Shown here: positions 1-7,000 of the stretch, piece by piece
Layout: every line of letters begins with the position of its first letter
Numbering within the stretch: position 1 is the first letter of the stretch
DNA from: Bacillota bacterium
GTDB taxonomy: Bacteria > Bacillota > Clostridia > Oscillospirales > Acutalibacteraceae
Assembly (NCBI GenBank): GCA_030705695.1
Contig: JAUZPX010000039.1
Span: 1-17,178 of the forward strand
DNA length: 17,178 nt
Direction of reading: 5' to 3'
Notes under the pieces: model-generated
What the model was told of the DNA's origin: nothing
Seen by the model: only the letters and a program-made list of their open reading frames with translations
Databases searched by the model: none
Position numbers and translations under genes: made by a program

Positions 1-86
1 AGCGAATCGTATTTTTTAATCATTTTCGTTCTTGAGCGGTCAAAACAGTGAATATTTCCGTGTGTATCGCCTGTTATGTAGAGCAT
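1..86 (-). CDS. Metallophosphoesterase, N-terminal fragment (runs off the left edge)
   Basis: Only the first 28 codons lie in the window, read leftward from an ATG at 84-86. The peptide begins MLYITGDTHGNIHCFDRSR. The GDTHG motif at residues 6-10 is the first metal-binding block of calcineurin-like metallophosphoesterases, in which Asp and His bind the two-metal centre. An AAGGGGTG ribosome binding site lies about nine bases upstream of the ATG, which supports this start. Substrate and full length cannot be told because the rest is outside the window. The gene is divergent from the carboxypeptidase gene at 200, so the roughly 110 bp between them should hold both promoters. The family call rests on a single motif but the fit at the extreme N-terminus is typical. 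Confidence 0.75.
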   Translation of the reverse strand, partial: MLYITGDTHGNIHCFDRSRTKMIKKYDS

Positions 87-135
87 TATTTGCTGCACCC
101 CTTGTGGTAAGAAAATGTAAAAATTTTTTTGACAA

Positions 136-164
136 TTGCCATTATTATAAGTTTGTTGTAATAT
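136..164 (+). promoter_or_regulatory. Candidate SigA-type promoter for the carboxypeptidase gene
   Basis: TTGCCA at 136-141 and TAATAT at 159-164 are separated by 17 bases and lie about 35 bases ahead of the start codon. A perfect TTGACA at 129-134 also exists, but it is 27 bases from the TATAAT at 162-167 and has no well-spaced partner. In Bacillus the related dacF gene is read by a forespore sigma factor, so a sporulation promoter cannot be excluded. Confidence 0.4.
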
Positions 165-199
165 AATAGATATGATATCACAACAAGGAGAACTTTTCC

Positions 200-1555
200 A
201 TGCCCAAAAAGATTTTTTTAATAATTATTTGTCTTGTTTTGTTTTTAATGGTTCCTCTTTCATCTGTTTCGGTTCATGCCGAGGGATATGATATCAATTT
301 TTCAGCCAAAACGCCGACATTATTGTTGGTAAATTTGGACACTAATTCAGTAGTTTATTCAAAAAATGCCGATCAAAAGCGTTATCCTGCGTCTACTACA
401 AAAATAATGACTTATATTGTTGTAAGCGAGCATGTTCCTGACCTCGAAAATACAATGGTAACAGTAAAAAAATCAGTTATTGATGAGTTAAACGGAACCG
501 ACAGTTCCATGGCAGGTCTTGATAAAATAGAAGGAAAGAAAATTTCTGTACTTAATCTTTTGAATTGCTTGCTCATTTGCTCGGGCAATGATGCTGCAAT
601 GACGCTTGCAGATTATGTTGGCGGCGGAAGCATTCAGAAGTTTGTTGATATGATGAATGCTAAAGCAAAACAACTTGGCTGTACTAATACTCATTTTGCA
701 AATCCACATGGACTTCAGAATTCTAACCATTATACGACTGCCAGGGATCTTATGAAAATCTCTCAGTATGCTATAACACTACCTCATTTTTCTGAGATTT
801 GCAACACCACGGCAAAAGATATTCCGAATATCGGTACGATTATCACTACAAATTACATGATAAACCAAAATTCAGGTGCTGACCAGGATTATTATTATCA
901 ATATGCCAAGGGCATAAAGACAGGGTCTACTAACGAGGCAGGAAAATGTCTTGTTTCCATGGCAGTGGCGGACGGCTACTCATATATGTGCGTTGCAATG
1001 GGCGCTCCTGATACGGATAATACACCGAACTATGCAATGCTTGATTCAAGGTCATTGTACCGATGGGCGTTCCAGAATTTTCAGTTAAAGCAAGTGCTTA
1101 CGCAAAGCAGTCCTGTTTGCGAAGTGCCTTTAGATCTCGCATGGAATGACCAAGATGTTCAGTTAGTGCCCGAAAAGGATTATTTTACAATTTTACCAAA
1201 CAACGTTCAAATCTCAAGTATTGATATAAAAACAAATATACCTGACAAAATTTTGGCGCCTGTTCGTCAAGGGGATGTTATAGGTACGGCAACGCTAAGT
1301 TACGCAAATCAAAAGCTTGCAACTATTAATTTGGTAGCAGCAAAAACAGTTGAGCGAAGCCAGGTTTTATATGCATTAAGTATTATAAAAGCTATTGTTT
1401 CATCGCCATTTTTTATTGTTGCTGTTACAATAATTATTTTGCTTTTTATTGCATATTTTATTTTAGCTTTGGTTTACCGCAAGCGCATTGATGCTCAAAG
1501 CAAAGTGAATATTTATGATGTTAGTTCTCATAAAAACAACCGCAACAGATTTTAA
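200..1555 (+). CDS. dacF: D-alanyl-D-alanine carboxypeptidase (peptidase S11, PBP5/DacF-like)
   Basis: This is a penicillin-binding D,D-carboxypeptidase that trims the terminal D-Ala from peptidoglycan stem peptides outside the membrane. All three active-site blocks are present: the SxxK tetrad STTK with nucleophile Ser65 and Lys68, the SxN triad Ser128-Gly-Asn130, and KTG at 240-242. Residues 1-28 form a signal peptide ending near HAEG. The C-terminal PBP5-like beta domain covers about 290-385. A hydrophobic segment at about 398-428 followed by YRKR looks like a true transmembrane anchor rather than the amphipathic helix of PBP5. AAGGAGA ahead of the ATG fixes the start. It converges on spoIID, which fits a sporulation role like Bacillus DacF. 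The S11 family is certain; the choice of dacF over dacA or dacB is inference. Confidence 0.9.
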   Translation: MPKKIFLIIICLVLFLMVPLSSVSVHAEGYDINFSAKTPTLLLVNLDTNSVVYSKNADQKRYPASTTKIMTYIVVSEHVPDLENTMVTVKKSVIDELNGTDSSMAGLDKIEGKKISVLNLLNCLLICSGNDAAMTLADYVGGGSIQKFVDMMNAKAKQLGCTNTHFANPHGLQNSNHYTTARDLMKISQYAITLPHFSEICNTTAKDIPNIGTIITTNYMINQNSGADQDYYYQYAKGIKTGSTNEAGKCLVSMAVADGYSYMCVAMGAPDTDNTPNYAMLDSRSLYRWAFQNFQLKQVLTQSSPVCEVPLDLAWNDQDVQLVPEKDYFTILPNNVQISSIDIKTNIPDKILAPVRQGDVIGTATLSYANQKLATINLVAAKTVERSQVLYALSIIKAIVSSPFFIVAVTIIILLFIAYFILALVYRKRIDAQSKVNIYDVSSHKNNRNRF

Positions 1556-1564
1556 CTTAAAAAT

Positions 1565-1606
1565 GGCAGCCATGTTCCGAATTTTCGAATACAGGCTGCC
1601 CTTTTA
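1565..1606. terminator. Shared bidirectional terminator between dacF and spoIID
   Basis: GGCAGCC at 1565-1571 pairs with GGCTGCC at 1594-1600. The stem continues inward with TGTTC against GAATACA, with one bulge. Rightward it is followed by CTTTTATTTT. Read leftward it is followed by ATTTTTAAGTT. It therefore serves both convergent genes. Confidence 0.85.
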
Positions 1607-1613
1607 TTTTAGT

Positions 1614-2654
1614 TTATTTAAGTGTAGTACCGGGATAATACCATTTTAATATTTCTTTATAATCAGAGCCTTGTGCTGCCATGCAATTCGCACCGTATTG
1701 GCTTAATCCTACGCCATGGCCGTATCCTCGTACAGTGAATTTAAAGTAACCGTTAAAAATAAAGAGATCAAAATCTGTGCTCCTAAGTCCGAATATGTTT
1801 CGGAGTTCAGTACCTTTTATTGATTTACCGCAAATGGTTACTGAACTTACATAACCCGAGAGATCTTTATTAATGTTCCCAACCCATTTACTTTCGTTAT
1901 CAGAGAATACAAGTGTAGGCTCAGCTTTTAAAAGTTTTGCTTTAAAATCATCGGAAGAAATATCTGTTGTTTCCGAGTAATCAGGTGCAAATTCATCCCA
2001 AGGGCTTGGAACGGCTGTCAGATATTTAAGATCGCTTCCGAAAACATCCTTGCAATTTTCCGTTGCACCGCCTGAAACTGAGAAATATAAAGCGGTTATA
2101 AGTTTGCCTTGATATATTAGCGTTTTTGGAAAAACAGCATTAACGGCACTTTGGATTTCACCAAATTCTTTGTCAAAGGAACTTCCGTAGATTTTTTGCA
2201 GTGTTTCCTTTGAAATGTATTTTTCTTTTTTACTTAAATCTGCGCTGAAGTCAGCGCCCTTTAATTGCTTGTCCGGTTTATTGCGCTCATCATTGCGAAT
2301 TCTACAAAAGTTTGTGTAGATTGCAATGGTTTGTGCTTTCAAAGCCTCCTGGCTGTAACTTGCAGGCATTTCAGCGGCAAGAGCACCGTAACAAAATTCT
2401 TTGTCTAGAACTGTAATTACAGTTTTGCTTGAAGTATCTAATATTTTAAAATTTTGTTCAGATTGAGTTTGGTTTGAAGATTCCGTTTTTTTAGGTTCTG
2501 TTGCAATCACAGGATTTGTAGATGTTTGCTTTGTCGCAGGTTGAGTCCCTTTTTGAATTTTTGGAAGAACAGTAGGATTCTTGTTAAATGCCATTAATGG
2601 TATTGATGCCATTATAATCAAAAAAATTAGGATTGGTACAATGAATTTTTTCAT
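1614..2654 (-). CDS. spoIID: Stage II sporulation protein D (SpoIID lytic transglycosylase)
   Basis: SpoIID is a membrane-anchored lytic transglycosylase of the mother-cell engulfment machinery (the DMP complex with SpoIIM and SpoIIP). It has an N-terminal membrane anchor (KKFIVPILIFLIIMASIPLM), a Thr/Lys/Gln-rich linker of about 45 residues, then the SpoIID domain. The conserved AAEMPASY block carries the catalytic Glu, residue 95 from the start used here. The family signature GYGHGVGLSQYGA lies close to the C-terminus, which ends in WYYPGTTLK. The start at 2654 is chosen because AAAGGA precedes it by ten bases and the protein then opens directly with the anchor. An in-frame ATG at 2705 would add 17 charged residues but has no visible ribosome binding site. 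No spoIIQ or spoIIM neighbour is present, and no clear SigE promoter was recognised. Confidence 0.92.
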   Translation of the reverse strand: MKKFIVPILIFLIIMASIPLMAFNKNPTVLPKIQKGTQPATKQTSTNPVIATEPKKTESSNQTQSEQNFKILDTSSKTVITVLDKEFCYGALAAEMPASYSQEALKAQTIAIYTNFCRIRNDERNKPDKQLKGADFSADLSKKEKYISKETLQKIYGSSFDKEFGEIQSAVNAVFPKTLIYQGKLITALYFSVSGGATENCKDVFGSDLKYLTAVPSPWDEFAPDYSETTDISSDDFKAKLLKAEPTLVFSDNESKWVGNINKDLSGYVSSVTICGKSIKGTELRNIFGLRSTDFDLFIFNGYFKFTVRGYGHGVGLSQYGANCMAAQGSDYKEILKWYYPGTTLK

Positions 2655-2870
2655 TTTTATCGATTCCTTTATTGATTTGTTAATTTCTTTATTTTTCCTT
2701 GACATAGGATACGGCTTGTTTTAAAATATATAGTAATGATTTGGTTAGAAACGATTCGGCTTCAATTTTAAAGTGAAAAATATTTACTTAAAATATCTAT
2801 ATTAATTTATATATTTTTGTTATTTCGTTTATTCCGATTTTTTTATTGTTGTGAAAGGATTTGTAAATAT

Positions 2871-4094
2871 ATGAGAATTAAACTTTCTTGGTTTGTTTTT
2901 TTGCCTGTTACTTTAATAATGGTTTTTTTGAAAATATATCAGATGTGTAAGGTCGATAGTAATGCTTTACCATTTTTAAACAATCAAACCTGCGGCATAC
3001 TTATTTTGGTGTTCGGTTTTATACTTTTGCTTTCGACTGTGATTTTCAGCTTTTTAGATAAGCAAACACCAAGAAACTATGTTTTAAAGCAAAATATTCC
3101 CGCTGCTGTTTTTGCAGCTTTATCAGCAGTTTTGCTTGCTTATGACGGAGCTACAAAGCTCATGAATATTTTCTCGTTGAATCAGGAAGCGGCACCTGTT
3201 GCATTAAATTTCAGTTCGGTGTTAGATGTGCTTCTAACGATACTTGCAGCGATTGTTTTTATGTCTTTTACCCTCACATCCTTGATAGGTAAGAACAACT
3301 CCAGGGGAATGTCAATACTTATGTTGTTCCCAACGTTTTTCCTTTGTTTCCGTTTGGTTTCTAAATTTATGGAAAATTCATCTGGTTCCGTGCAGACTCA
3401 AAATATGTATGATCTCATCTTTTTAATGCTTGCAACGCTGTTTATGTTTTATCATGCCGTTATTTTCACTCGTTTAGAAAGCAAAAATCCTGTTAAGACA
3501 ATGTTTATTTTTGGTTTACCTGCTTTTGCTGTTTTCGGTACTTTCATCACCGAATTTATTATTAATAAAATTAATTCTGGCTCTGGTTTAAGCTTTACCG
3601 ATACTTCAAATATTAATGCTGCAGAATTTTCAGTTTTGGCACTATATATGCTTTCAATTCTTATTGAAATGACACTGTTTGTTAAAAGTGAAGATCAAAT
3701 TGATGAAGAACAAGAAAAGGTTGAATCAAATAGTAATGAAAGAAAAAAGCATCATATAGATAATTCTTCAAGCGATTATATTATTGTGGACGATGTTGTT
3801 ACTGATTATTGGAGAGACAAAGAAGATAAAGAGGAGCTTGAAATCGGCTCTGCACTTGTCGATATTATGAAAGATGATGGTTCTGTAATTGAAAAAGTAA
3901 CAAGCAATAATAATTTTAATGTTCAAGACCCTGTATTACAAAATGATTTAATAAATGCAGTAAATGAAGAATTGGTTGAAAAACAGAAAAAGTCAAACTC
4001 TTTAGCGGAAGGAACGGAAGAATCATCAATTGACGAAACCGTTGATAATTTGCTTAAGAAAATTGATAAGATATTAGATGACAAGCAAAAATAA
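2871..4094 (+). CDS. Unrecognised polytopic membrane protein with long acidic cytoplasmic tail
   Basis: I do not recognise this gene. The 407-residue product has about eight hydrophobic segments, near residues 5-22, 41-61, 74-92, 117-138, 147-167, 180-198, 209-230 and 252-271. A hydrophilic tail of about 135 residues follows. It is rich in Glu, Asp, Asn, Ser and Lys, has no cysteine or obvious domain, and ends in a short amphipathic stretch with repeated Leu/Ile (VDNLLKKIDKILDDKQK). The ATG at 2871 is preferred because AAAGGA lies eleven bases upstream. An upstream in-frame TTG at 2817 has no ribosome binding site. No terminator separates it from the thrS promoter that follows 17 bases after its stop, so some read-through into the T-box is possible. 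No function is proposed. Confidence 0.8.
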   Translation: MRIKLSWFVFLPVTLIMVFLKIYQMCKVDSNALPFLNNQTCGILILVFGFILLLSTVIFSFLDKQTPRNYVLKQNIPAAVFAALSAVLLAYDGATKLMNIFSLNQEAAPVALNFSSVLDVLLTILAAIVFMSFTLTSLIGKNNSRGMSILMLFPTFFLCFRLVSKFMENSSGSVQTQNMYDLIFLMLATLFMFYHAVIFTRLESKNPVKTMFIFGLPAFAVFGTFITEFIINKINSGSGLSFTDTSNINAAEFSVLALYMLSILIEMTLFVKSEDQIDEEQEKVESNSNERKKHHIDNSSSDYIIVDDVVTDYWRDKEDKEELEIGSALVDIMKDDGSVIEKVTSNNNFNVQDPVLQNDLINAVNEELVEKQKKSNSLAEGTEESSIDETVDNLLKKIDKILDDKQK

Positions 4095-4111
4095 TTAACA
4101 AAAAATTTCCG

Positions 4112-4140
4112 TTGACAACTTAGAAATTCGGTGATATCAT
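4112..4140 (+). promoter_or_regulatory. Strong SigA promoter of the thrS T-box leader
   Basis: TTGACA at 4112-4117 matches the -35 consensus exactly. TATCAT at 4135-4140 follows after a 17-base spacer. Transcription would start near 4147, just upstream of the first T-box stem. Confidence 0.85.
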
Positions 4141-4146
4141 TAGCTT

Positions 4147-4380
4147 TAGTAAAGCGTTGAGAAGGACGATTTGTTTTAAAATCTTTGCATAAGAGATTGT
4201 GTGCCGTGGCTGAAAGCACGCATTGCAAACAAAACAGATTACCACCTTCGAGTGCCTCCGAAATAAGGTGTGCCGTGTAAACTACGTTATCGGTTTGAAG
4301 AGGGCAGAAAATCTGCCGAAGTTGGGTGGAACCACGAGAAATTCGTCCCGATACATAGAAATATGTGTCGGGGCTTTTTG
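4147..4380 (+). promoter_or_regulatory. T-box riboswitch leader controlling thrS
   Basis: This untranslated leader senses uncharged tRNA-Thr and permits transcription into thrS when threonyl-tRNA is scarce. The T-box core TGGGTGGAACCACG spans 4323-4336; its UGGA pairs with the NCCA end of an uncharged tRNA in known T-boxes. GAAGG at 4161-4165 can pair with CCTTC at 4245-4249 to close stem I. Just inside, ACC at 4241-4243 is a threonine codon and the best specifier candidate; an adjacent ACC at 4244-4246 makes the register uncertain. The Rho-independent terminator at 4347-4379 ends the leader. Gene identity, specifier and position agree. The exact secondary structure was judged by eye. Confidence 0.93.
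4347..4379 (+). terminator. T-box-controlled attenuator terminator
   Basis: CCCGATACATA at 4347-4357 pairs with TATGTGTCGGG at 4362-4372, an 11-bp stem with one G-U pair and a GAAA loop, followed by GCTTTTT. Its 5' arm is positioned to be taken up by the antiterminator formed with the T-box core. Confidence 0.9.
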
Positions 4381-4399
4381 TTTGAAAGGAAGGATTTTT

Positions 4400-6340
4400 A
4401 TGATTAATATTGAGTTAAAAGGCGGAGTTGTAAAAGAATTTGAGTCTGGTGTTACGGCAGCAGACGTGGCAAAATCAATTGGCGGCGGGCTGTACAAAGC
4501 TGTTTGTGCCTGCAAAATTGATGGAGTTGTCTGTGATTTGCGTACCTCTATTGATAAAGATTGCAAGCTTGAACTTCTTACTTTTGACGATGAAGCAGGT
4601 AAAAAAGCATTTTGGCATACAGCTTCGCATGTGCTTGCGCAAGCAGTAAAGCGTTTGTATCCGAATGCAAAATTTGCAATTGGTCCTGCTATTGAAAACG
4701 GATTTTACTATGATTTTGACGTAGAGAAGTCATTTACCCCGGAAGATATTGAAAAAATTGAAGCTGAGATGAAAGCCATTATTAAGAGCGGAATTGAACT
4801 TGAAAAATTCGAACTTCCACCTGAAGAAGCCATTGAACTTCTTAAAAAAATGGATGAGCCGTATAAAGTTGAGCTTGCTTCTGAACATGCAGGAAAAGGC
4901 GAGAAAATCAGTTTTTATAAGCAAGCTGAGTTTACTGATTTGTGTGCAGGTCCCCACTTGCTAAGTGTTGCTCCTCTGAAAGCGATTAAGTTAACGAACT
5001 GCACGGGCGCTTATTGGCGAGGCGATGCAAATAATGCACAACTGTGCCGAGTATATGGTACAGCATTCCCCAAAGCATCAATGCTTGAAGAATATCTTGT
5101 TATGGTTGAGGAAGCTAAAAATCGTGATCATAATAAACTCGGGCGTGAACTTGAACTTTTTACCACTGTTGACGTAATTGGGCAAGGTTTGCCGATTCTT
5201 CTTCCAAAGGGTGCGAAAATCATACAGACTCTTCAGCGTTTTGTTGAAGATGAAGAGGAGAGAAGAGGCTACTTACTCACAAAAACGCCGTTTATGGCAA
5301 AAAGTGATTTTTATAAAATTTCAGGCCACTGGGACCATTACAAAGACGGTATGTTTGTGCTTGGCAACGAGGAAAAAGATGAGGAAGTCTATGCACTGCG
5401 TCCTATGACATGTCCGTTCCAGTATCAAGTGTTCTTAAACCGTATGCGCTCTTACCGTGATTTGCCTATGAGGCTTGGCGAAACGTCAACTCTTTTCAGA
5501 AACGAAGCCTCTGGCGAGATGCACGGATTGATTCGTGTTCGTCAGTTTACTATTTCAGAGGGACATCTTATTTGCACCCCGGAACAGCTTAGTCAGGAAT
5601 TCAGAGGATGCTTGGAGCTTGCAAACTTCATGCTTGATACGTTAGGCCTTATTGATGACGTATCATACCGTTTTTCAAAGTGGGATCCAAACGATCGTGA
5701 AAAATATATCGGAACAGAGGAAGAATGGAATTACGCACAGGATCTTATGCGCAGCATACTTGACAATATTGGCTTAACATATAAAGAAGAAGAAGGCGAG
5801 GCCGCATTCTACGGTCCTAAGCTTGATATCCAGATAAGAAACGTTCACGGCAAGGAAGATACGCTTATTACAATACAGGTCGATTTAATGCTTGCCCAGC
5901 GTTTTGGCATGGAATATATCGCTGCTGACGGCTCTCGCAAAAGCCCTTATATTATTCACCGTACTTCACTTGGGTGTTACGAGCGTACTTTGGCTTTGCT
6001 TATCGAGAAATATGCAGGGGCTCTGCCGATGTGGCTAATGCCTGAGCAGGTTCGTATTTTGCCAATCAGCGACAATACCGTTGATTTTGCCAATGAAGTT
6101 TGCGAGAAGCTTCGCTTAGCAGGGATAAAAGTTTCTGTGGATAGCAGAAGCGAAAAAATCGGATATAAAATCCGTGAGGCTCAGCTTGAGAAAATCCCAT
6201 ATATGCTTGTTGTAGGAGCTAAAGAAGCCGAAATCGGTGCTGTTTCTGTTCGTTCACGCAAAAAGGGCGATATGGGGCAGAAGTCCGTTGACGAATTTAT
6301 TGCAATGGCAGTAAATGAGATTGCAACAAAAGCAAAATGA
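4400..6340 (+). CDS. thrS: Threonyl-tRNA synthetase
   Basis: This cytoplasmic enzyme charges tRNA-Thr with threonine using ATP. The 646 residues contain, in order: a TGS domain (about 1-62); the editing domain with HTASH at 73-77 and C182/H186, which hydrolyses mischarged Ser-tRNA; the class II core with motif 2 FRNE (366-369) and motif 3 (about 520-535); and the C-terminal anticodon-binding domain from about 550. The three zinc ligands that recognise threonine appear as C338, H389 and H520. The block around C338 reads MTCPFQY rather than the commoner MNCPGH form, and Glu stands at 387, two residues before the zinc His, where E. coli ThrRS has Asp. The start is the ATG at 4400 behind AGGAAGGA. 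The open frame extends upstream through the T-box, but that part is leader RNA. Length is normal for the family. Confidence 0.96.
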   Translation: MINIELKGGVVKEFESGVTAADVAKSIGGGLYKAVCACKIDGVVCDLRTSIDKDCKLELLTFDDEAGKKAFWHTASHVLAQAVKRLYPNAKFAIGPAIENGFYYDFDVEKSFTPEDIEKIEAEMKAIIKSGIELEKFELPPEEAIELLKKMDEPYKVELASEHAGKGEKISFYKQAEFTDLCAGPHLLSVAPLKAIKLTNCTGAYWRGDANNAQLCRVYGTAFPKASMLEEYLVMVEEAKNRDHNKLGRELELFTTVDVIGQGLPILLPKGAKIIQTLQRFVEDEEERRGYLLTKTPFMAKSDFYKISGHWDHYKDGMFVLGNEEKDEEVYALRPMTCPFQYQVFLNRMRSYRDLPMRLGETSTLFRNEASGEMHGLIRVRQFTISEGHLICTPEQLSQEFRGCLELANFMLDTLGLIDDVSYRFSKWDPNDREKYIGTEEEWNYAQDLMRSILDNIGLTYKEEEGEAAFYGPKLDIQIRNVHGKEDTLITIQVDLMLAQRFGMEYIAADGSRKSPYIIHRTSLGCYERTLALLIEKYAGALPMWLMPEQVRILPISDNTVDFANEVCEKLRLAGIKVSVDSRSEKIGYKIREAQLEKIPYMLVVGAKEAEIGAVSVRSRKKGDMGQKSVDEFIAMAVNEIATKAK

Positions 6341-6359
6341 TTCTTTAAGCGTTAAAGTC

Positions 6360-6408
6360 CACTGTTATTAAGCTATTATAATTTAATCCCCTTAGAGCAG
6401 ATACTTGA
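6360..6408 (+). repeat. 49-bp imperfect direct repeat, copy 1
   Basis: This 49-bp stretch matches 6952-7000 at 42 of 49 positions (offset 592). The most conserved part is the block TAATCCCCTTAGAGCAGA. It lies just after thrS, and its right half is the left arm of the hairpin at 6384-6445. It contains TATAAT at 6377-6382 but no good -35 match upstream. Copy 2 serves as the promoter region of the second XRE gene. Confidence 0.8.
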
Positions 6409-6445
6409 AATAAAAAAAGATTTCAAGGCTACGCTAAGGGGATTA
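6384..6445. repeat. Long interrupted hairpin downstream of thrS
   Basis: TAATCCCCTTAG at 6384-6395 is perfectly complementary to 6434-6445 (12 bp). Inside it, CTTGAAAT at 6404-6411 pairs perfectly with ATTTCAAG at 6420-6427 around an A-rich loop. The two stems are joined by unequal unpaired bases. A run of seven T lies at 6457-6463, about a dozen bases beyond the stem, too far for a textbook terminator. It could be a weak terminator for thrS or for the leftward small gene, a structured small RNA, or a mobile repeat. The sequence alone does not decide. Confidence 0.75.
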
Positions 6446-6465
6446 TTAACTATAAATTTTTTTAC

Positions 6466-6636
6466 TTAGTTTTGATCATACCGCTTTATAAATTTTTCTC
6501 TTTCTTTTTTTAGTGTTTTTTCGCTAATCATTACATAAATGCATTCTTGACAACAACCTTGAATATCCAAGGTTACTTCGTTAAGGGTGCATTTTTCATT
6601 GTCATAATTAATGCAAAAATAATTTTCACAGTACAT
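6466..6636 (-). CDS. Small six-cysteine protein, 56 aa, function unknown
   Basis: Read leftward from ATG at 6634-6636 to TAA at 6466-6468, the frame gives a 56-residue protein beginning MYCENYFCINYDNEKC. Cysteines fall at 3, 8, 16, 28, 29 and 32, so C3-x4-C8-x7-C16 and C28C29xxC32 could bind a metal. The rest is a Lys/Glu-rich tail (EKTLKKEREKFIKRYDQN). No signal peptide or membrane segment is visible, so it is probably cytoplasmic. Support for a real gene: a GAGGTG ribosome binding site six to seven bases ahead of the ATG and a near-consensus promoter at 6656-6684. The pattern of an N-terminal CxxxxFC pair and a later CxxCIYV block resembles small clostridial proteins I have seen annotated as hypothetical, but I cannot name a family. 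It is divergent from the first XRE gene, which may regulate it. Confidence 0.75.
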   Translation of the reverse strand: MYCENYFCINYDNEKCTLNEVTLDIQGCCQECIYVMISEKTLKKEREKFIKRYDQN

Positions 6637-6655
6637 ATTTTTCACCTCAATATAT

Positions 6656-6684
6656 ATTATAGGTCAATTTAACCATAATTTCAA
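6656..6684 (-). promoter_or_regulatory. Promoter of the six-cysteine protein gene
   Basis: On the minus strand, TTGAAA (6679-6684) and a perfect TATAAT (6656-6661) are separated by exactly 17 bases. The -10 lies about 20 bases ahead of the start codon. It overlaps the upstream region of the divergent XRE gene, so a repressor bound here could act on both. Confidence 0.8.
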
Positions 6685-6719
6685 TAGGGCAAACTGACAT
6701 AATATAATTGGTGATTAAA

Positions 6720-6938
6720 ATGAACAGATTAAAACAATTAAGACTTGAAAAGAAATATACGCAAATTAAAATGCAAATGCTTACGGGAATAAATCAAAGT
6801 GATTATTCAAAATTGGAAAATGGCAAAAGATATTTTACTTTTGAACAATGTAGGAAACTTGCAATTGCATTAGATACCAGTATGGATTATTTAGCAGAAT
6901 TAACCGATGAAAAAAAGCCATATGAACGAAAAAGGTAA
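6720..6938 (+). CDS. Small XRE-family HTH transcriptional regulator (first of two)
   Basis: This 72-residue protein is essentially one helix-turn-helix domain of the Cro/C1 (XRE) type. Helices 2 and 3 cover roughly residues 13-35 (TQIKMQMLTGINQSDYSKLE), followed by FEQCRKLAIALDTSMDYLAELTD, the usual closing helices. There is no effector or dimerisation domain. The ATG at 6720 follows GGTGAT, a weak ribosome binding site. In-frame TTG (6708) and GTG (6711) codons upstream are possible but less likely starts. CATAAT/TATAAT boxes at 6698-6708 lie so close to the ATG that the transcript would have a very short leader. It is divergent from the six-cysteine gene and 107 bp ahead of a second XRE gene. 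The DNA target is unknown; the shared intergenic region is the obvious candidate. Confidence 0.88.
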   Translation: MNRLKQLRLEKKYTQIKMQMLTGINQSDYSKLENGKRYFTFEQCRKLAIALDTSMDYLAELTDEKKPYERKR

Positions 6939-6951
6939 ATAAAATATTGTT

Positions 6952-7000
6952 CACCGTTATTGAATTATTATGATATAATCCCCTTAGAGCAGACACTTGA
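6952..7000 (+). repeat. 49-bp imperfect direct repeat, copy 2, containing a promoter
   Basis: This is the second copy of the repeat at 6360-6408. Here it contains an extended -10 element, TGATATAAT at 6971-6979. TTCACC at 6950-6955 can act as -35 with an 18-base spacer, so it probably drives the XRE gene at 7046. The long complementary right arm of copy 1 is absent. A different short hairpin follows at the same place: ACACTT (6993-6998) with AAGTGT (7012-7017). Confidence 0.75.

Noticed and set aside
129..167. Perfect TTGACA (129-134) with TATAAT (162-167) as the dacF promoter
   Set aside because: The spacer would be 27 bases, far beyond the 16-18 that SigA uses. TTGCCA-17-TAATAT is better spaced.
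488..730. 80-codon frame on the minus strand inside dacF
   Set aside because: It lies wholly opposite the well-supported S11 active-site region, and its product has no recognisable motif.
2655..2705. Upstream ATG of spoIID adding 17 residues
   Set aside because: No ribosome binding site precedes 2705, whereas AAAGGA precedes 2654 and the anchor starts there. Not fully excluded.
4223..4399. N-terminal extension of thrS by 59 codons
   Set aside because: This stretch is the T-box leader and its terminator, and the peptide has no ThrRS similarity. The ATG at 4400 has a strong ribosome binding site.
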